Shown piece by piece: positions 23,899 through 34,623 of a DNA stretch of 64,000 bases. The stretch's first letter is position 1. Each line of letters begins with the position of its first letter. Under the pieces are notes generated by a model. It ran no database searches. It saw only the letters and a list, made by a program, of their open reading frames with translations, and had not been told where the DNA came from. The position numbers and the translations under genes are program-made. This DNA comes from Microstegium vimineum (taxonomy: Eukaryota > Streptophyta > Magnoliopsida > Poales > Poaceae): the NCBI GenBank assembly GCA_022036555.1, contig CM039122.1:47109600-47173599 (forward strand), written 5' to 3'.

Positions 23899-24250
23899 TT
23901 AGCAGTATAATAACCTATGGCTGCCATGAACGACCCAGCTTTTATTTAGAAGGGGACTTTTTTCTTTTCTTTTTTTATTTAAAAAAAGAGAGAGATATAC
24001 TCCTTGATTTTTTTTTTTGGGAATGATATACTCCTAGATTAGAAATACGATGCCCTCGTTGATTGGGTCCAACTGTCACGCGATAGTTTGTAGTCTTTGC
24101 TCACACGCCTGACTCTTTCAGTTAGGGTTTGGTAGGTCGCTCGTATCCGTCCACCACGTCAGCTCCAGTTCAAGGCAGCAGCCGTTCTCGTGATCGTGGC
24201 TGGCCACGCGATATATCGCTGGTTCGCTGCCAGCGCTAGCGGTCAGTGGA
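23899..24250. repeat. Left copy of a ~330-bp direct repeat flanking the transposon cluster
   Basis: From TAATAACCTATGGCTGCCAT to CAGCGCTAGCGGTCAGTGGA this segment matches 37831-38155, with scattered substitutions and indels. Shared landmarks include GATTGGGTCCAACTGTCACG and TTTCAGTTAGGGTTTGGTAG. The left copy has an extra piece near 24185-24225 (GCAGCCGTTCTCGTGATCGT). The repeat is far too long to be a target-site duplication. Confidence 0.85.
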
Positions 24251-24275
24251 TGAGGTCCTGTTTGAAATAGTTTAA

Positions 24276-24375
24276 NNNNNNNNNNNNNNNNNNNNNNNNN
24301 NNNNNNNNNNNNNNNNNNNNNNNNNNNNNNNNNNNNNNNNNNNNNNNNNNNNNNNNNNNNNNNNNNNNNNNNNNN
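24276..24375. other. Assembly gap of exactly 100 N
   Basis: One hundred N bases, the usual placeholder for a gap of unknown size. The sequence after it corresponds to position 32451 in the other LTR, so the first ~916 bp of the 3' LTR, its end and the target-site copy must lie in the gap. Confidence 0.95.
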
Positions 24376-25310
24376 TCCTCTTTCCTCTGAGTTCTGCGTG
24401 ACTCCAGACGCACTTTTACCTGGGGTCTGGACCATTGGTAGTGTTCGGACCCACCATCAACTGAGCGTTTGAGCTACTGTCTTCAAATCCAGACGCTGCC
24501 TCCGGACGCGCACGGAGCGCCATCCGGACCAATGCACCTGCGTCCGGTCTGCCTGCCATTTGAACCAACTCGTTCCCGCCTTCGTTTGCTGCTGCCACGT
24601 CGCCTCCGGACGCTGTCAACAGTGCGCGTCCGGACTTTCATCGCCTGCGTCCGGACCTCAGCAGAGAGCTCCTAGAGAGCCATTTTGATCCGGACGGTCG
24701 ACCGGAGCCCTGCGTCCGTACACACATCAGCATCTGGACCTTCTGTCTTGTTCCAGCCGAGGCTAGGGTAAGCCTCCGGTCGCATGTCCAATGGTCCGGA
24801 TGACATCTTGCCAGCGTCCGGAGTCCTTCTGAGTGCAAGACCGAGCTGCCTCTTCTTCTCCAAGTCTTCAAGTGCTAACACCATGTGAACCAAACACTTG
24901 TGCTCTGTGTTAGCCTTTGCTTTACATTTTCTTGGATTTAAACTATTTTCATGTCACTTAGGTTCATTTTATATGTATATGCAATGCAAACTTAGTGGCA
25001 CATGATAACCCAATCGAAACGAGTTTTCCCTTCTTGATAGTACGACTATTTATCCTAAATGTGATCACACTCTCTATAGTGTCTTGATCACTAAACCAAA
25101 AATGGCCCTATAGATATACCTTTGGCTTGGGTCCATTTTTGTTTTTCTCTTTCTTCTTTTCTTTAGTTCATGGAGCACTTGATCAATGTACCATTGTCAT
25201 CCTTCTAGCTCCATGTGTCAAGGTGGATTACCCTATCTAGATCATGCACTTAGCAGGTAGGGTTAGTCCATAGGTTTCATCAATTAACCAAAACCAAACT
25301 TGGGCTTTCA
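24376..25310 (-). mobile_element. 3' LTR of the Sirevirus-like element (partial)
   Basis: Reading on the - strand it opens TGAAAGCCCAAGTTTGGTTT at 25310, right after the polypurine tract, and runs into the assembly gap. It aligns with 32451-33389. One difference is a 12-base insertion here (GAGCTCCTAGA region near 24663), and another is a block at 32888 missing here. Confidence 0.9.
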
Positions 25311-25325
25311 ATCTCCCCTTTTTGG
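25311..25325 (-). other. Polypurine tract
   Basis: On the - strand it reads CCAAAAAGGGGAGAT immediately before the LTR's TGAAAG. This is the primer site for plus-strand synthesis and fixes the LTR border. Confidence 0.85.
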
Positions 25326-26265
25326 TAATTGATGACAACCTTTCACAAAAGAATATATATAGTGAAAATTTCAACTTTGGTAGTATTAGCTCCCCCTACA
25401 TATGTGATATATGAGTTTGGTTCATTTTGATCACATATGCATGAATAGGAATTGTGGGAGATTGAATGCTACCAAATGATGCTAAGGTGTGTAGGATGGA
25501 CCTTTGAAGCGTGATACCAATCGAAGTGCAATGTGAAACCATCCTTAGCACCATGAATGCCTGGAAACCACTTGAAAACACTTTGAGGGGAAAATTTGAA
25601 ATACCACTTGAAAGATGCTACAATCTAAGCATGCTAGTACTTCAAGCATCAAGTCAATTTAGTTTCTAGCATTCACCACACAAGCATATCATGAATGTAA
25701 GTACATATGCAAGCAAGCACTTATGAATGCACAAAGATATGCAACAACTTATTCATAGGCTTGCTCCCCCTACTTGTATGCTTTTATTTTCAATTTTTTT
25801 TTCTTTTTGTCTTACTACTTACTTCTCCCCCTTTGTCATCTATTATCATAAAAGATATGCTCAAAGTATTGATTATTGGAGAGAAGCTTAGTTGTGGCTC
25901 AATCTAGATTACTTGTTCAACAAAGTTAACTCAGTTTAAACCATGAACAAGCTTCTTCACACATCTTAGAATGGTTATCTTGCCCATGTTGAGTTAACCA
26001 ATTGAATTTCATATTCTAGATCAAGCACTAGGATTGCAAGCCTACAAATATGTCATATGCTACCACTAGATCAAGTCAAGCATAGAAGCAATAGTGGTAC
26101 CATATAAGCATCAAATTCATTTGATTTTCATGAATGATTCTAATGAGTTGATGTCTAGATGCACTAACAAGTCCTAATATTGGATAAATGACATGTCAAT
26201 CAACTTGTACCTTGCTTTGCTTGAAGGAGAGGCATGTCATATATGGGGGTGCATCAACACATGTT
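25326..26265 (-). other. Untranslated spacer between RNase H and 3' LTR
   Basis: About 940 bases follow the RNase H stop. No envelope-like protein frame is visible. On the - strand extra purine tracts of the form TAGGGGGAGC or AAAGGGGGAGAA occur near 25391, 25766 and 25826. Multiple polypurine tracts are a known feature of Sireviruses. Confidence 0.65.
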
Positions 26266-29200
26266 TCAGTAATCAAGAATGTTCAATTCATTCCTTAGCT
26301 TGCAAAATCTCTTCTCATCAAGTGGCTTGGTGAATATATCGGCAAGTTGATCATCGGTGCCAACACTTGTGATTTTGATATCACCCTTTTGTTGATGGTC
26401 CCTTATGAAATGGTGCCTCACATCAATGTGCTTGGTTCTTGAATGTTGAACCGGATTGTTGGTTAGCTTTACCGCACTTTCATTGTCACAAAGCAATGAC
26501 ACTTGCTTGAAGTTGATTCCATAGTCATTCAAAGTTGCCTTCATCCAAAGCAATTGAGCACAACAACTACCCGCACTTATGTATTCGGCTTCGGCGGTAG
26601 AGAGTGCAACACTATTTTGCTTCTTTGATGACCAAGATACAAGTGACATGCCTAGCATTTGACATGTGCCCGATGTGCTCTTTCTATCAATCTTGCATCC
26701 TGCATAGTCGGAGTCCGAATATCCAATCAACTCAAAGTTGGACCCCTTGGGATACCACAATCCAACATCTTGTGTATGCTTCAAGTACCTCAATACTCTC
26801 TTTCTAGCCTTCAAATGACTTTCTCTTGGAGAGGTTTGGAATCTTGCACACATGCATACACTAAACATCACATCCGGCCTAGAAGCGGTCACATAGAGTA
26901 GGCTTCCAATCATAGACTGATATAACTTTTGATCCACCATATTACCACTAGCATCACTATCCAAGTGTCCATTAGTACCCATAGGAGTGCTAATGTCTTT
27001 TGAATCTTTTAGGCCAAACTTCATCATGTCCTTGATGTACTTGCCTTGACTAACAAATGTGTCATTCTTCAATTGCTTGATTTGAAGACCAAGGAAGTAG
27101 CTAAGTTCACCAATCATTGACATTTCAAACTCATTTTCCATCATCTTGCCAAACTCTTCACAAAAATCTTGATTGGTTGAACCAAATATGATATCATCCA
27201 CGTAGATTTGTAGCACAAATAGATCCTTGCCAAGCTTTTTGGTGAAGAGAGTTATGTCAACCTTCCTCATGATGAACCCTTTGGATAAGAGGAAATCCCT
27301 CAATCTTTCATACCATGCTCTAGGTGCTTACTTCAAGCCATATAAAGCCTTTCTCAACTTGTACACATGGTTGGGCTTCTTGTCATCTTCAAAACCGGGA
27401 GGTTGCTCAACATATACTAGCTCATTGATGTATTCATTCAAGAAAACACTCTTTATATCCATTTGGTATAGCTTGATGTTGTGTGCACATGCATAGGCCA
27501 ATAGAATTCTAATTGCCTCTAGTCTTGCAACTGGTGCATAAGTTTCTTCAAAGTCAAGACCCTCAACTTGAGTGTATTCTTGAGCTACCAATCTTGCTTT
27601 GTTTCTCACAACTATACCATCTTGATATTGCTTATTTCTAAATACCCATCTTGTGTCAATCACATTATAGTTCTTGGGTCTTTCAACTAGCTCCTAAACT
27701 TGATTTCTTGTGAAGTTGTTGAGCTCTTCATGCATTGCATTGACCCAATCAACATCTTGTAAGGCTTCTTCAATCTTTGTGGGCTCTATGGATGACACAA
27801 AGGAGTAGTGTTCACAAAAGGATGCCAATATTGATCTTGTTTGAACACCACTTGTAATATCACCAACTATTTGATCAATGGGGTGATCTCTTGCAATGTT
27901 GGTTGGTTGGAGGATAGGAACTTGATTGCTTGAGCTTGGTTGAGATAAACTAGCAACTCGTTGATCTTGCATTTGAGAACCACTAGCTTGTACATTGGGT
28001 GAGTTGAGCACTTGATCTTTGTCATCTTCAATGTCAATTACTTGCCTTGGCCAAATATCACCAATATACATGTTCTTCATAGCCTTTGACAATTGAGGAC
28101 CACTCACATCTTCTAGATTCTAATTTTCAACTTGAGAGCCATTATTTTCAACAAATTCGACATCATGAACCTCCTCAAGTATACCACTAGCCGAATTCCA
28201 CACTCTATAGGCTTTGCTTGTGGTTGAGTAACCAAGTAAGAACCCTTCATCACATTTCTTGTCAAACTTCCCAAGTTTTGTGCCTTTCTTCAAGATATAA
28301 CATTTGCATCTAAACACTCTAAAGTATGCAGTGTTGGGCTTTCTTCCATTCAATAGCTTATATGGTGTCTTCTCCATCAATGGGTGACAATACAACCGGT
28401 TGCTAGAGTAGCAAGCGGTGTTGATAGCTTCGGCCCAAAAGGATTGACTCACATTGTACTCACTAAACATAGACCTTGCCACATCAATCAACGTTCTATT
28501 CTTCCTCTCAATAAGGCCATTTGATTGTGGAGTGTACTTGGCCGAGAGTTGATGTTTGATTCCCAATTCATCACATAGCTCCTCTACTCTTGTATTCTTG
28601 AATTCACTTTCATTGTCACTTCTCACTTTCTTGATGGTGGTTTCAAACTCATTGTGACATCTCTTGACAAATGACTTGAATGTGGCAAATGTATCACTCT
28701 TGTCATTGTGAAAGAATACCCATGTATATCTTGTAAGATCATCAACTATCATAAATCCATACTTGTTTCCTCTAATACTTGTGTATGTTGTTGGTCCAAA
28801 TAGATCCATGTGCAACAACTCAAATGCTCTACTTGTGCTCATCATGCTCTTCTTAGGATGGGTGTTTCCAACTTGTTTGCCGGCTTGACAAGAGCTATAA
28901 AGTTTGTCCTTCTCAAACACATCTTTCAAGCCTCTAACTAAGTCATGTTTGATCAATTTATTCAATTGCTTCATTCCAACATGACCAAGTCTTCTATGCC
29001 ATAACCAACCCATACTTGATTTAGTGAGCAAGCAAGTTGACAATTGAGCTTCACTAGCATTGAAATCAACTAGGTAGAGGTTTTCATATCTAAAGCCTTT
29101 GAAGATCAAGTTTGAACCATCCACACTAATGATCTCAACATCATCTACCCCAAATATGCATTTGAATCCAAGATCACACAATTGAGCCATGGATAGCAAA

Positions 29201-29400
29201 TTGAAGTTTAAGCTCTCAACTAGAAAAACATTTGATATGCTCAAATCATTAGATATAGCAATCTTTCCAAGACCCTTGACCTTGCTCTTGCCATTATCAC
29301 CAAAAGTAATACTATCAATGCCATCATTGGTGTTGGAGTTGATTGATTTGAACATTCTAGAATCCCCGGTCATGTGTTGAGTGCACCCACTATCAAACAC
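26266..29400 (-). pseudogene. Degraded pol: protease, integrase, reverse transcriptase, RNase H
   Basis: Four open segments follow one another on the - strand: 29400-28120, 28107-27694, 27663-27328 and 27303-26266. The first has the protease active site (FDSGCTQHMTG), the GAG-pre-integrase HRRLGHVGMKQL text and the integrase core (MDLFGP, MIVDDLTRYTWVFF, then QSNGLIERKNRT with the catalytic Glu). The third begins the reverse transcriptase (ARLVAQEYTQ, YQMDIKSVFLN, KALYGLK). The fourth holds the catalytic YVDD in LQIYVDDIIFGS and ends with RNase H (SDSDYAGCKIDRKSTSG, STAEAEY, DQLADIFTKPL). In-frame stops at 28120-28122, 27694-27696 and 27328-27330 interrupt the polyprotein. Assigned as a dead copy. 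Confidence 0.9.
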
Positions 29401-29442
29401 CCAATGCCTTACTCTAGCTTTGTAATTGACCTACAAAACAAA

Positions 29443-31486
29443 TTAGTTCTTCTTAGGTACCCGCACTTGTTTGGGTCCTCCAAAGTTAGTAACCAAGGAT
29501 TTTGGCACCCAAATTGCCTTCTTTGGGCCAACAATGGGTGTGCCAACATACTTAGTCATTACACCATCTCTCCCTTTGGTAAGCATGTAACATGAATCAA
29601 AATGCATGGAGGTGGATTTAGCAAATTTGGTTTGGCTCATGTTAAGTTTGCAATATTGGTCAACATGCCCTACTTGCTTGCAACTATTGTAATATCGACC
29701 ATTGCTTCTCACAAAGCTAGGCTTTGGAGTTACAAAGGTGGCCTTGCCTTTCTTGGGGATATAGCCCAATCCCTCTTTATAGTGGGAAAATCTTTGGCTA
29801 CCCAAGCACTTTAGCAAGCGGACATCTCCACCATATGCCTTACTCAAAGCATGAGTGAGTTCATTAACATCATTTTTCAATTTTTCATTTTCACTCACTA
29901 GTGTAGCATCAACCTTTGAGCTCTCACTAGTGGATGTGCAAGTGGATGTGCTACATTGTGTTTCGGTTGGGGTGACAATGATAGGAGTGAAAAATGATTC
30001 ATCAAGAATATCACAAGTGACTCCAATATCACATGATGCAACAACCTTATCCTTGTTTTGTTCAAGGAGGGAGGAATGAGCCTTTTCAAGCTTGTAGTGA
30101 GTTCTCTCAAGCTTCTCATGGGCTTCCATTAGCCTCTCATGAGAGCCATTGAGCTCATCAAAGGATTGTTCAAAAGCTTTAAGCTTCTTGTTCAATTCTT
30201 TGCACTCCTTCCTCTTTGTTTCAAAGTAAGCATAAGTTTGCTTCATCATATCTACTAGTTCCTCCTTAGAGTACTCCTCATCATCATCACTACTATCATC
30301 ATCACTGTCACTATCATCATGAGATTGTACCTTAGATGGCTTAGCCATGAAGCATGATGGAGTGTCGAAGATGGATGGCTTGTTGTTGATAGCAATGCTA
30401 GCCAATGTCTTCTTCTTGGACTTATTCCTCTCATCATCACTAGAGTCATCATCGGAAGAGTCACTACTATCCCAAGTCACCATATATGATTCACCCTTCT
30501 TCTTCTTGGTGAATGATAGCTTCTTTTCTTTCTTGTCATGCTTGTTCTTCTTCTTTTCATCATCATCACTATGATTGGGACAATCCGCAATCATGTGACT
30601 GGTGCTCTTGCACTTGTAGCATCTCTTCTCATATTCTTTGCTCTTGAAGTTATCTCTTCTCTTTCTAGCACCATAGCCCTTGTTATTCATGAACTTGCCA
30701 AACTTGTGCCAAAGAGGGCCATCATCTCATCATCAATGTCACTAGCCTCTTCATCATCACTTGATTCTTGCTTCTTAGCTTTGCCCTTGCTCTTGGATGA
30801 TGATGTCTTGAATGCTAAGCTCTTCTTTTACTTCTTTTCTTTCTTGACCTCTTCTTCTTCACTTTCCTCATTGTATTGTTCTTCGGTCATGATCTCACCA
30901 AGTACTTCATTGGGAGTGATCTTGTCCAAACCATCTCTCTTAATTATTTGCCTCAAGGTTTTGTATTTCTTGGGCAAACAACCAAGAAATCGGTTTGAGA
31001 AGTCTTCATCCTTGACCTTCTCACCCAAGCTCTTGAGATTATTGATGATCACTTGGAGCCTATGAAACATCTCCAGGATAGACTCATCATCCTTCATCTT
31101 GAAGTGAGATAGTTTGTCCTTGAGCATGTACAACTTGGCATTCTTCACGGTTGCGGTGCCCTCATATGTTCTTCAAATCTCTTCCACAGTTCACTTGCCT
31201 TCTCAAGATCTTTGATTTGCTCAAACACCTTGGAATCAATGTCATTGTAGATTACATTGAGTGCCATGGTGTTGCATTGTCGGTTCTCTTGTTCTCTAGG
31301 TGTGGGAGCTTCTTCATCAAGAATGACAAAGTCATGTTCGGTCACACTCCACACCTTCTCATGTATTGAGCCTAGATCCATCTTCATCTTTCTCTTCCTC
31401 TTCCAATAATCAAATGATGTACCATCAAACATTGGTGGTTTGCTTCCAACATGGTTGAATTGTATTTGAGCCATCACTAACACCAA
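29443..31486 (-). pseudogene. Degraded gag with CCHC zinc knuckle
   Basis: Three open segments: 31486-31145, 31148-30828 and 30690-29443. The N-terminal segment has typical copia gag text (KPPMFDGTSFDYWKRKRKMK). The second includes FHRLQVIINNLKSLGEKVKD and GCLPKKYKTLRQII. The third has the nucleocapsid knuckle CYKCKSTSHMIADC (CX2CX4HX4C), then Asp/Ser/Lys-rich and coiled-coil text. A frameshift joins the first two segments at about 31145 and stops lie between 30830 and 30690, so no full gag can be made. Confidence 0.88.
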
Positions 31487-31515
31487 AGGTTGTTAAGCCT
31501 TGATAATAGCGGTGA

Positions 31516-31532
31516 CCACGACTCCGATACCA
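31516..31532 (-). other. Primer-binding site
   Basis: On the - strand it reads TGGTATCGGAGTCGTGG, two bases inside the 5' LTR. It resembles the 3' end complement of initiator methionine tRNA (TGGTATCAGAGC) used by most plant copia elements. The match is imperfect. Confidence 0.75.
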
Positions 31533-31534
31533 CT

Positions 31535-33389
31535 TGAAAGGTCCTAGATAGCTAGAGGGGGGTGAATAGCCTAATAAAAATTCTACAAGACACTAGAGCA
31601 AAGGTTAGATTAACACTAAAGCAAAGCTTTTTGCTCTAGCTCTACTAGGAGTGCAAAGCCACCTATCCAAGCAATTCTAGTTAACTAAGTGCCTACACAC
31701 AATAGCAAGAACCTAAGGCACTTAGCTCAAGCTAGCAAGAACAACTAATAAGGAAAACTAACTAGCAAGCTAACTAAACAAGATAAGGAAGAATATAAAA
31801 ACAAAATAGGGGTGATTGCTATACCGATGCCTTGTGAAGAATGAATACCAATATGAAGACCAATCACAATGAGATCACCAAGAGTAGCCGGGAGACAAAC
31901 GTTGACACAAGAATTTTTCTCCCGAGGTTCACTTGGTTACCACCAAGCTAGTCCCTGTTGTGTCAACTACTCAAATGGTGTTTCGGTGGCTAATTGGCAA
32001 TTCACAAGCCAAGCCCACTACTCGGGCGCCACAAGAAATCACCCAAATGAGAGTAACTCAATGACATGAGCAATTCACTAGAGTTACCCTTTGGCGCTCC
32101 GCTGAGGTGGGTACAAGTCCTCTCACAGGTCGATGAAGCCGGCCACGAACAATCACCAACACGCGCCGAAGCTTCTCCACAATCGCCAAGTCTTCTAGGT
32201 GTTGGCAAACACCAAGAATAACAAGAAATCCCACGGCAATGACGATGACCAAGTGCCACTAAGATGCAATGCAATGATCAAGCACTTGGTTCACTCAAAC
32301 TCTTATGAATTAGCAACACAAGCAAGGAGAGATGAGTTGGATAAATTATCAAGCAAGCACAAATGTATCAAAGGAATAGAGGGTGCAAGAGTGAGCCCTA
32401 GAGGCCTGCCAAAACATATTTATAGCCTCCCAAACTGAGCTAGCCATTTTCTCCTCTTTCCTCTGAGTTCTGCGTGACTCCGGACGCACTTTTACCTAGG
32501 GTCTGGACCATTGGTAGTGTCCGGACCCACCATCAACTGAGTGTTTGAGCTACTGTCTTCAAATCCAGATGCTGCCTCCGGACGCGCACGGAGCGCCATC
32601 CGGACCAATGCACCTGCGTCCGGTCTGCCTTGCCATTTGAACCAGCTCGTTCCCGCCTTCGTTTGCTGCTGCCACGTCGCCTCCGGACGCTGTCAACAGT
32701 GCGCGTTCGGAATTTCACCGCCAGCGTCCGGACCTCAGCAGAGAGCCATTTTGATCTGGACGGTCGACCGAAGCCCTGCGTCCGGACACACATCAGCGTC
32801 CGGACCTTCTGTCCTGTTCCAGCCGAGGCTAAGGTAAGCCTCCGGTCGCATGTCCAATGGTCCGGACGGCATCTTGCCAGCGTCCGGGCCCTGTGTCCAG
32901 AGTCCTTCTGAGTGCAAGACCGAGCTGCCTCTTCTTCTCCAAGTCTTCAAGTGCTAACACCATGTGAACCAAACACTTGTGCTCTGTGTTAGCCTTTGCT
33001 TTACATTTTCTTGGATTTAAACTATTTTCATGTCACTTAGGTTCATTTTATATGTATATGCAATGCAAACCTAGTGGCACATGATAACCCAATCGAAACG
33101 AGTTTTCCCTTCTTGATAGTACGACTATCTATCCTAAATGTGATCACACTCTCTATAGTGTCTTGATCACTAAACCAAAAATGGCCCTATAGATATACCT
33201 TTGGCTTGGGTCCATTTTTGTTTTTCTCTTTCTTCTTTTCTTTAGTTCATGGAGCACTTGATCAATGTACCATTGTCATCCTTCTAGCTCCATGTGTCAA
33301 GGTGGATTACCCTATCTAGATCATTCACTTAGCAGGTAGGGTTAGTCCATAGGTTTTATCAATTAACCAAAACCAAACTTGGGCTTTTA
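31535..33389 (-). mobile_element. 5' LTR of the Sirevirus-like element
   Basis: An 1855-bp LTR. On the + strand it runs from TGAAAGGTCCTAGATAGC to CTTGGGCTTTTA; the matching 3' LTR ends CTTTCA, so the outermost bases here carry a C-to-T change. The region 32470-32900 holds many TCCGGAC repeats. A TATA-like box (TATAAATA on the - strand) lies near 32417-32424, downstream of the repeats in transcription order. Confidence 0.9.
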
Positions 33390-34578
33390 CTCCTCAATCC
33401 CACCTCTTCATTTGGGGACAATTCTTCACTTGATCAAGATGGTAATGGTTCCCTACGCACTAATGATTTGTCTCAGTGTGAACTAGGAACAAATTTGGAG
33501 TCGGATGGTGCTGGAGCGGCTGCACACGGGCGTCATTTTATGTCGCCTGGTCACTTTCCTTTTTTGGCAGGGACAGGTCCTGGCCACGAAGCGGATTCGC
33601 CTGCACCATCTACCCCGTCTGGCGGCGCATCCTCCTCAGATCAGGCGTCAGTCGCGTCTTTTCCTTCCGCACCCCGTGCATCCACTGTGCCACCTGCCCC
33701 TGCTCCCCAGCAGCCGAGCCTGAGCACGGGGGGACCAGGCGCGGGCGCATCATCCTCGGCCCCGACACCTGGATCGTATGTGCCGGATACAGCCGCTACA
33801 CCTGGAATGGTGGCCGCACTGCCGCCACTAGGATCCCCTGCTCCAGGTAGTGACGTTCTCCCAGGATCTTCTGCGGCTGCTGCATCTGAACCACTAAATG
33901 TGCTGGTTCAGCGTCCATTGACTCATCTTCAACGAGGTATTCGTAAACCCAAGATTTATACGGATGGGACGGTACGGTATGGGCAATTAGCAGCAACGAC
34001 AGAAGGGCCTCTAGATCTGCAACAAGCCATGGCTGATAAAAATTGGAAGCAAGTCATGGATAGTGAAATTGATGCCTTGCATAAAATAAAACATGGCATC
34101 TTGTCCCATTTAAGAAAGGGAAAAATGTTATTGATTGCAAATGGGTGTACAAAATAAAAAGAAATTATGATGGAAAGATTGAGAGGTATAAGGCTCGGTT
34201 AGTTGCAAAGGGGTTTAAGCAGAGATATGGTATTGATTATGAAGATACCTTTAGCACTGTAGTCAAAGCTGCTACCATTAGACTTGTGCTCTCACTTGCT
34301 GTTTCAAATGGTTGGTTCTTAAGGCATCTTGATGTACAGAATGTGTTTCTTCATGGATTCCTTGAGGAAGAAGTTTACATGAAGCAACCACCCGGATATG
34401 AGGATAGAACCAGGCCTGGTCATCTGTGCAAGCTCGATAAGGCCCTCTATGGCTTGAAGCAAGCTCCAAGGGCATGATATGCACGACTATGTAATAAACT
34501 GCAGAGCCTTGTATTTGTTCCCTCAAAAGGAGACACCTCTCTCTTTTCTACCGGAAAGGCAATGTTGTCATCTTTATT
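33390..34578 (+). pseudogene. Ty1/copia pol fragment of a different lineage
   Basis: A + strand frame (33468-34157) is rich in Pro, Ser, Ala and Gly, then reads THLQRGIRKPKIYTDGTVRY, the linker before copia reverse transcriptase. After a frameshift near 34100-34150 a second frame (34145-34477) continues with KARLVAKGFKQRYGIDYEDT, FLRHLDVQNVFLHGF and KALYGLKQAPRA. A TGA at 34475-34477 lies where the family has Trp. More RT text follows until the LTR-end sequence at 34579; the YVDD region and RNase H are gone. Its wording differs from the Sirevirus-like pol, so it is another element, cut on the left by the Sirevirus LTR. Confidence 0.85.
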
Positions 34579-34623
34579 GAAAGGACCTAATTGGCCTAGA
34601 GGGTGGGGGTGAATAGGCGTATC
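34579..34623 (-). repeat. Inverted LTR-end fragment next to an LTR start
   Basis: Reads TGAAAGGACCTAATTGGCCT then AGAGGGTGGGGGTGAATAGG. This is close to the inverse of the last ~40 bases of the LTR that ends at 36449, and so it forms a ~40-bp inverted repeat around it. It is probably the tip of a truncated, oppositely oriented LTR, or a rearrangement product. Confidence 0.6.

Larger units (their letters stand above)
24376..33389 (-). mobile_element. Sirevirus-like Ty1/copia retrotransposon (gap-truncated, coding region decayed)
   Basis: An element on the - strand with two LTRs (24376-25310, cut by the gap, and 31535-33389), primer-binding site, gag, protease, integrase, reverse transcriptase, RNase H and polypurine tract in Ty1/copia order. 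Long LTRs full of CCGGAC repeats, a large gag with one CCHC knuckle and a long spacer after pol with several purine tracts fit the Sirevirus lineage. The two LTRs, compared by eye over 935 bases, differ at about 25 sites plus a few indels; many changes are transitions in CCGG-rich parts. That suggests an insertion neither very recent nor ancient. Several stops and shifts mean this copy cannot make its own proteins. Confidence 0.85.
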
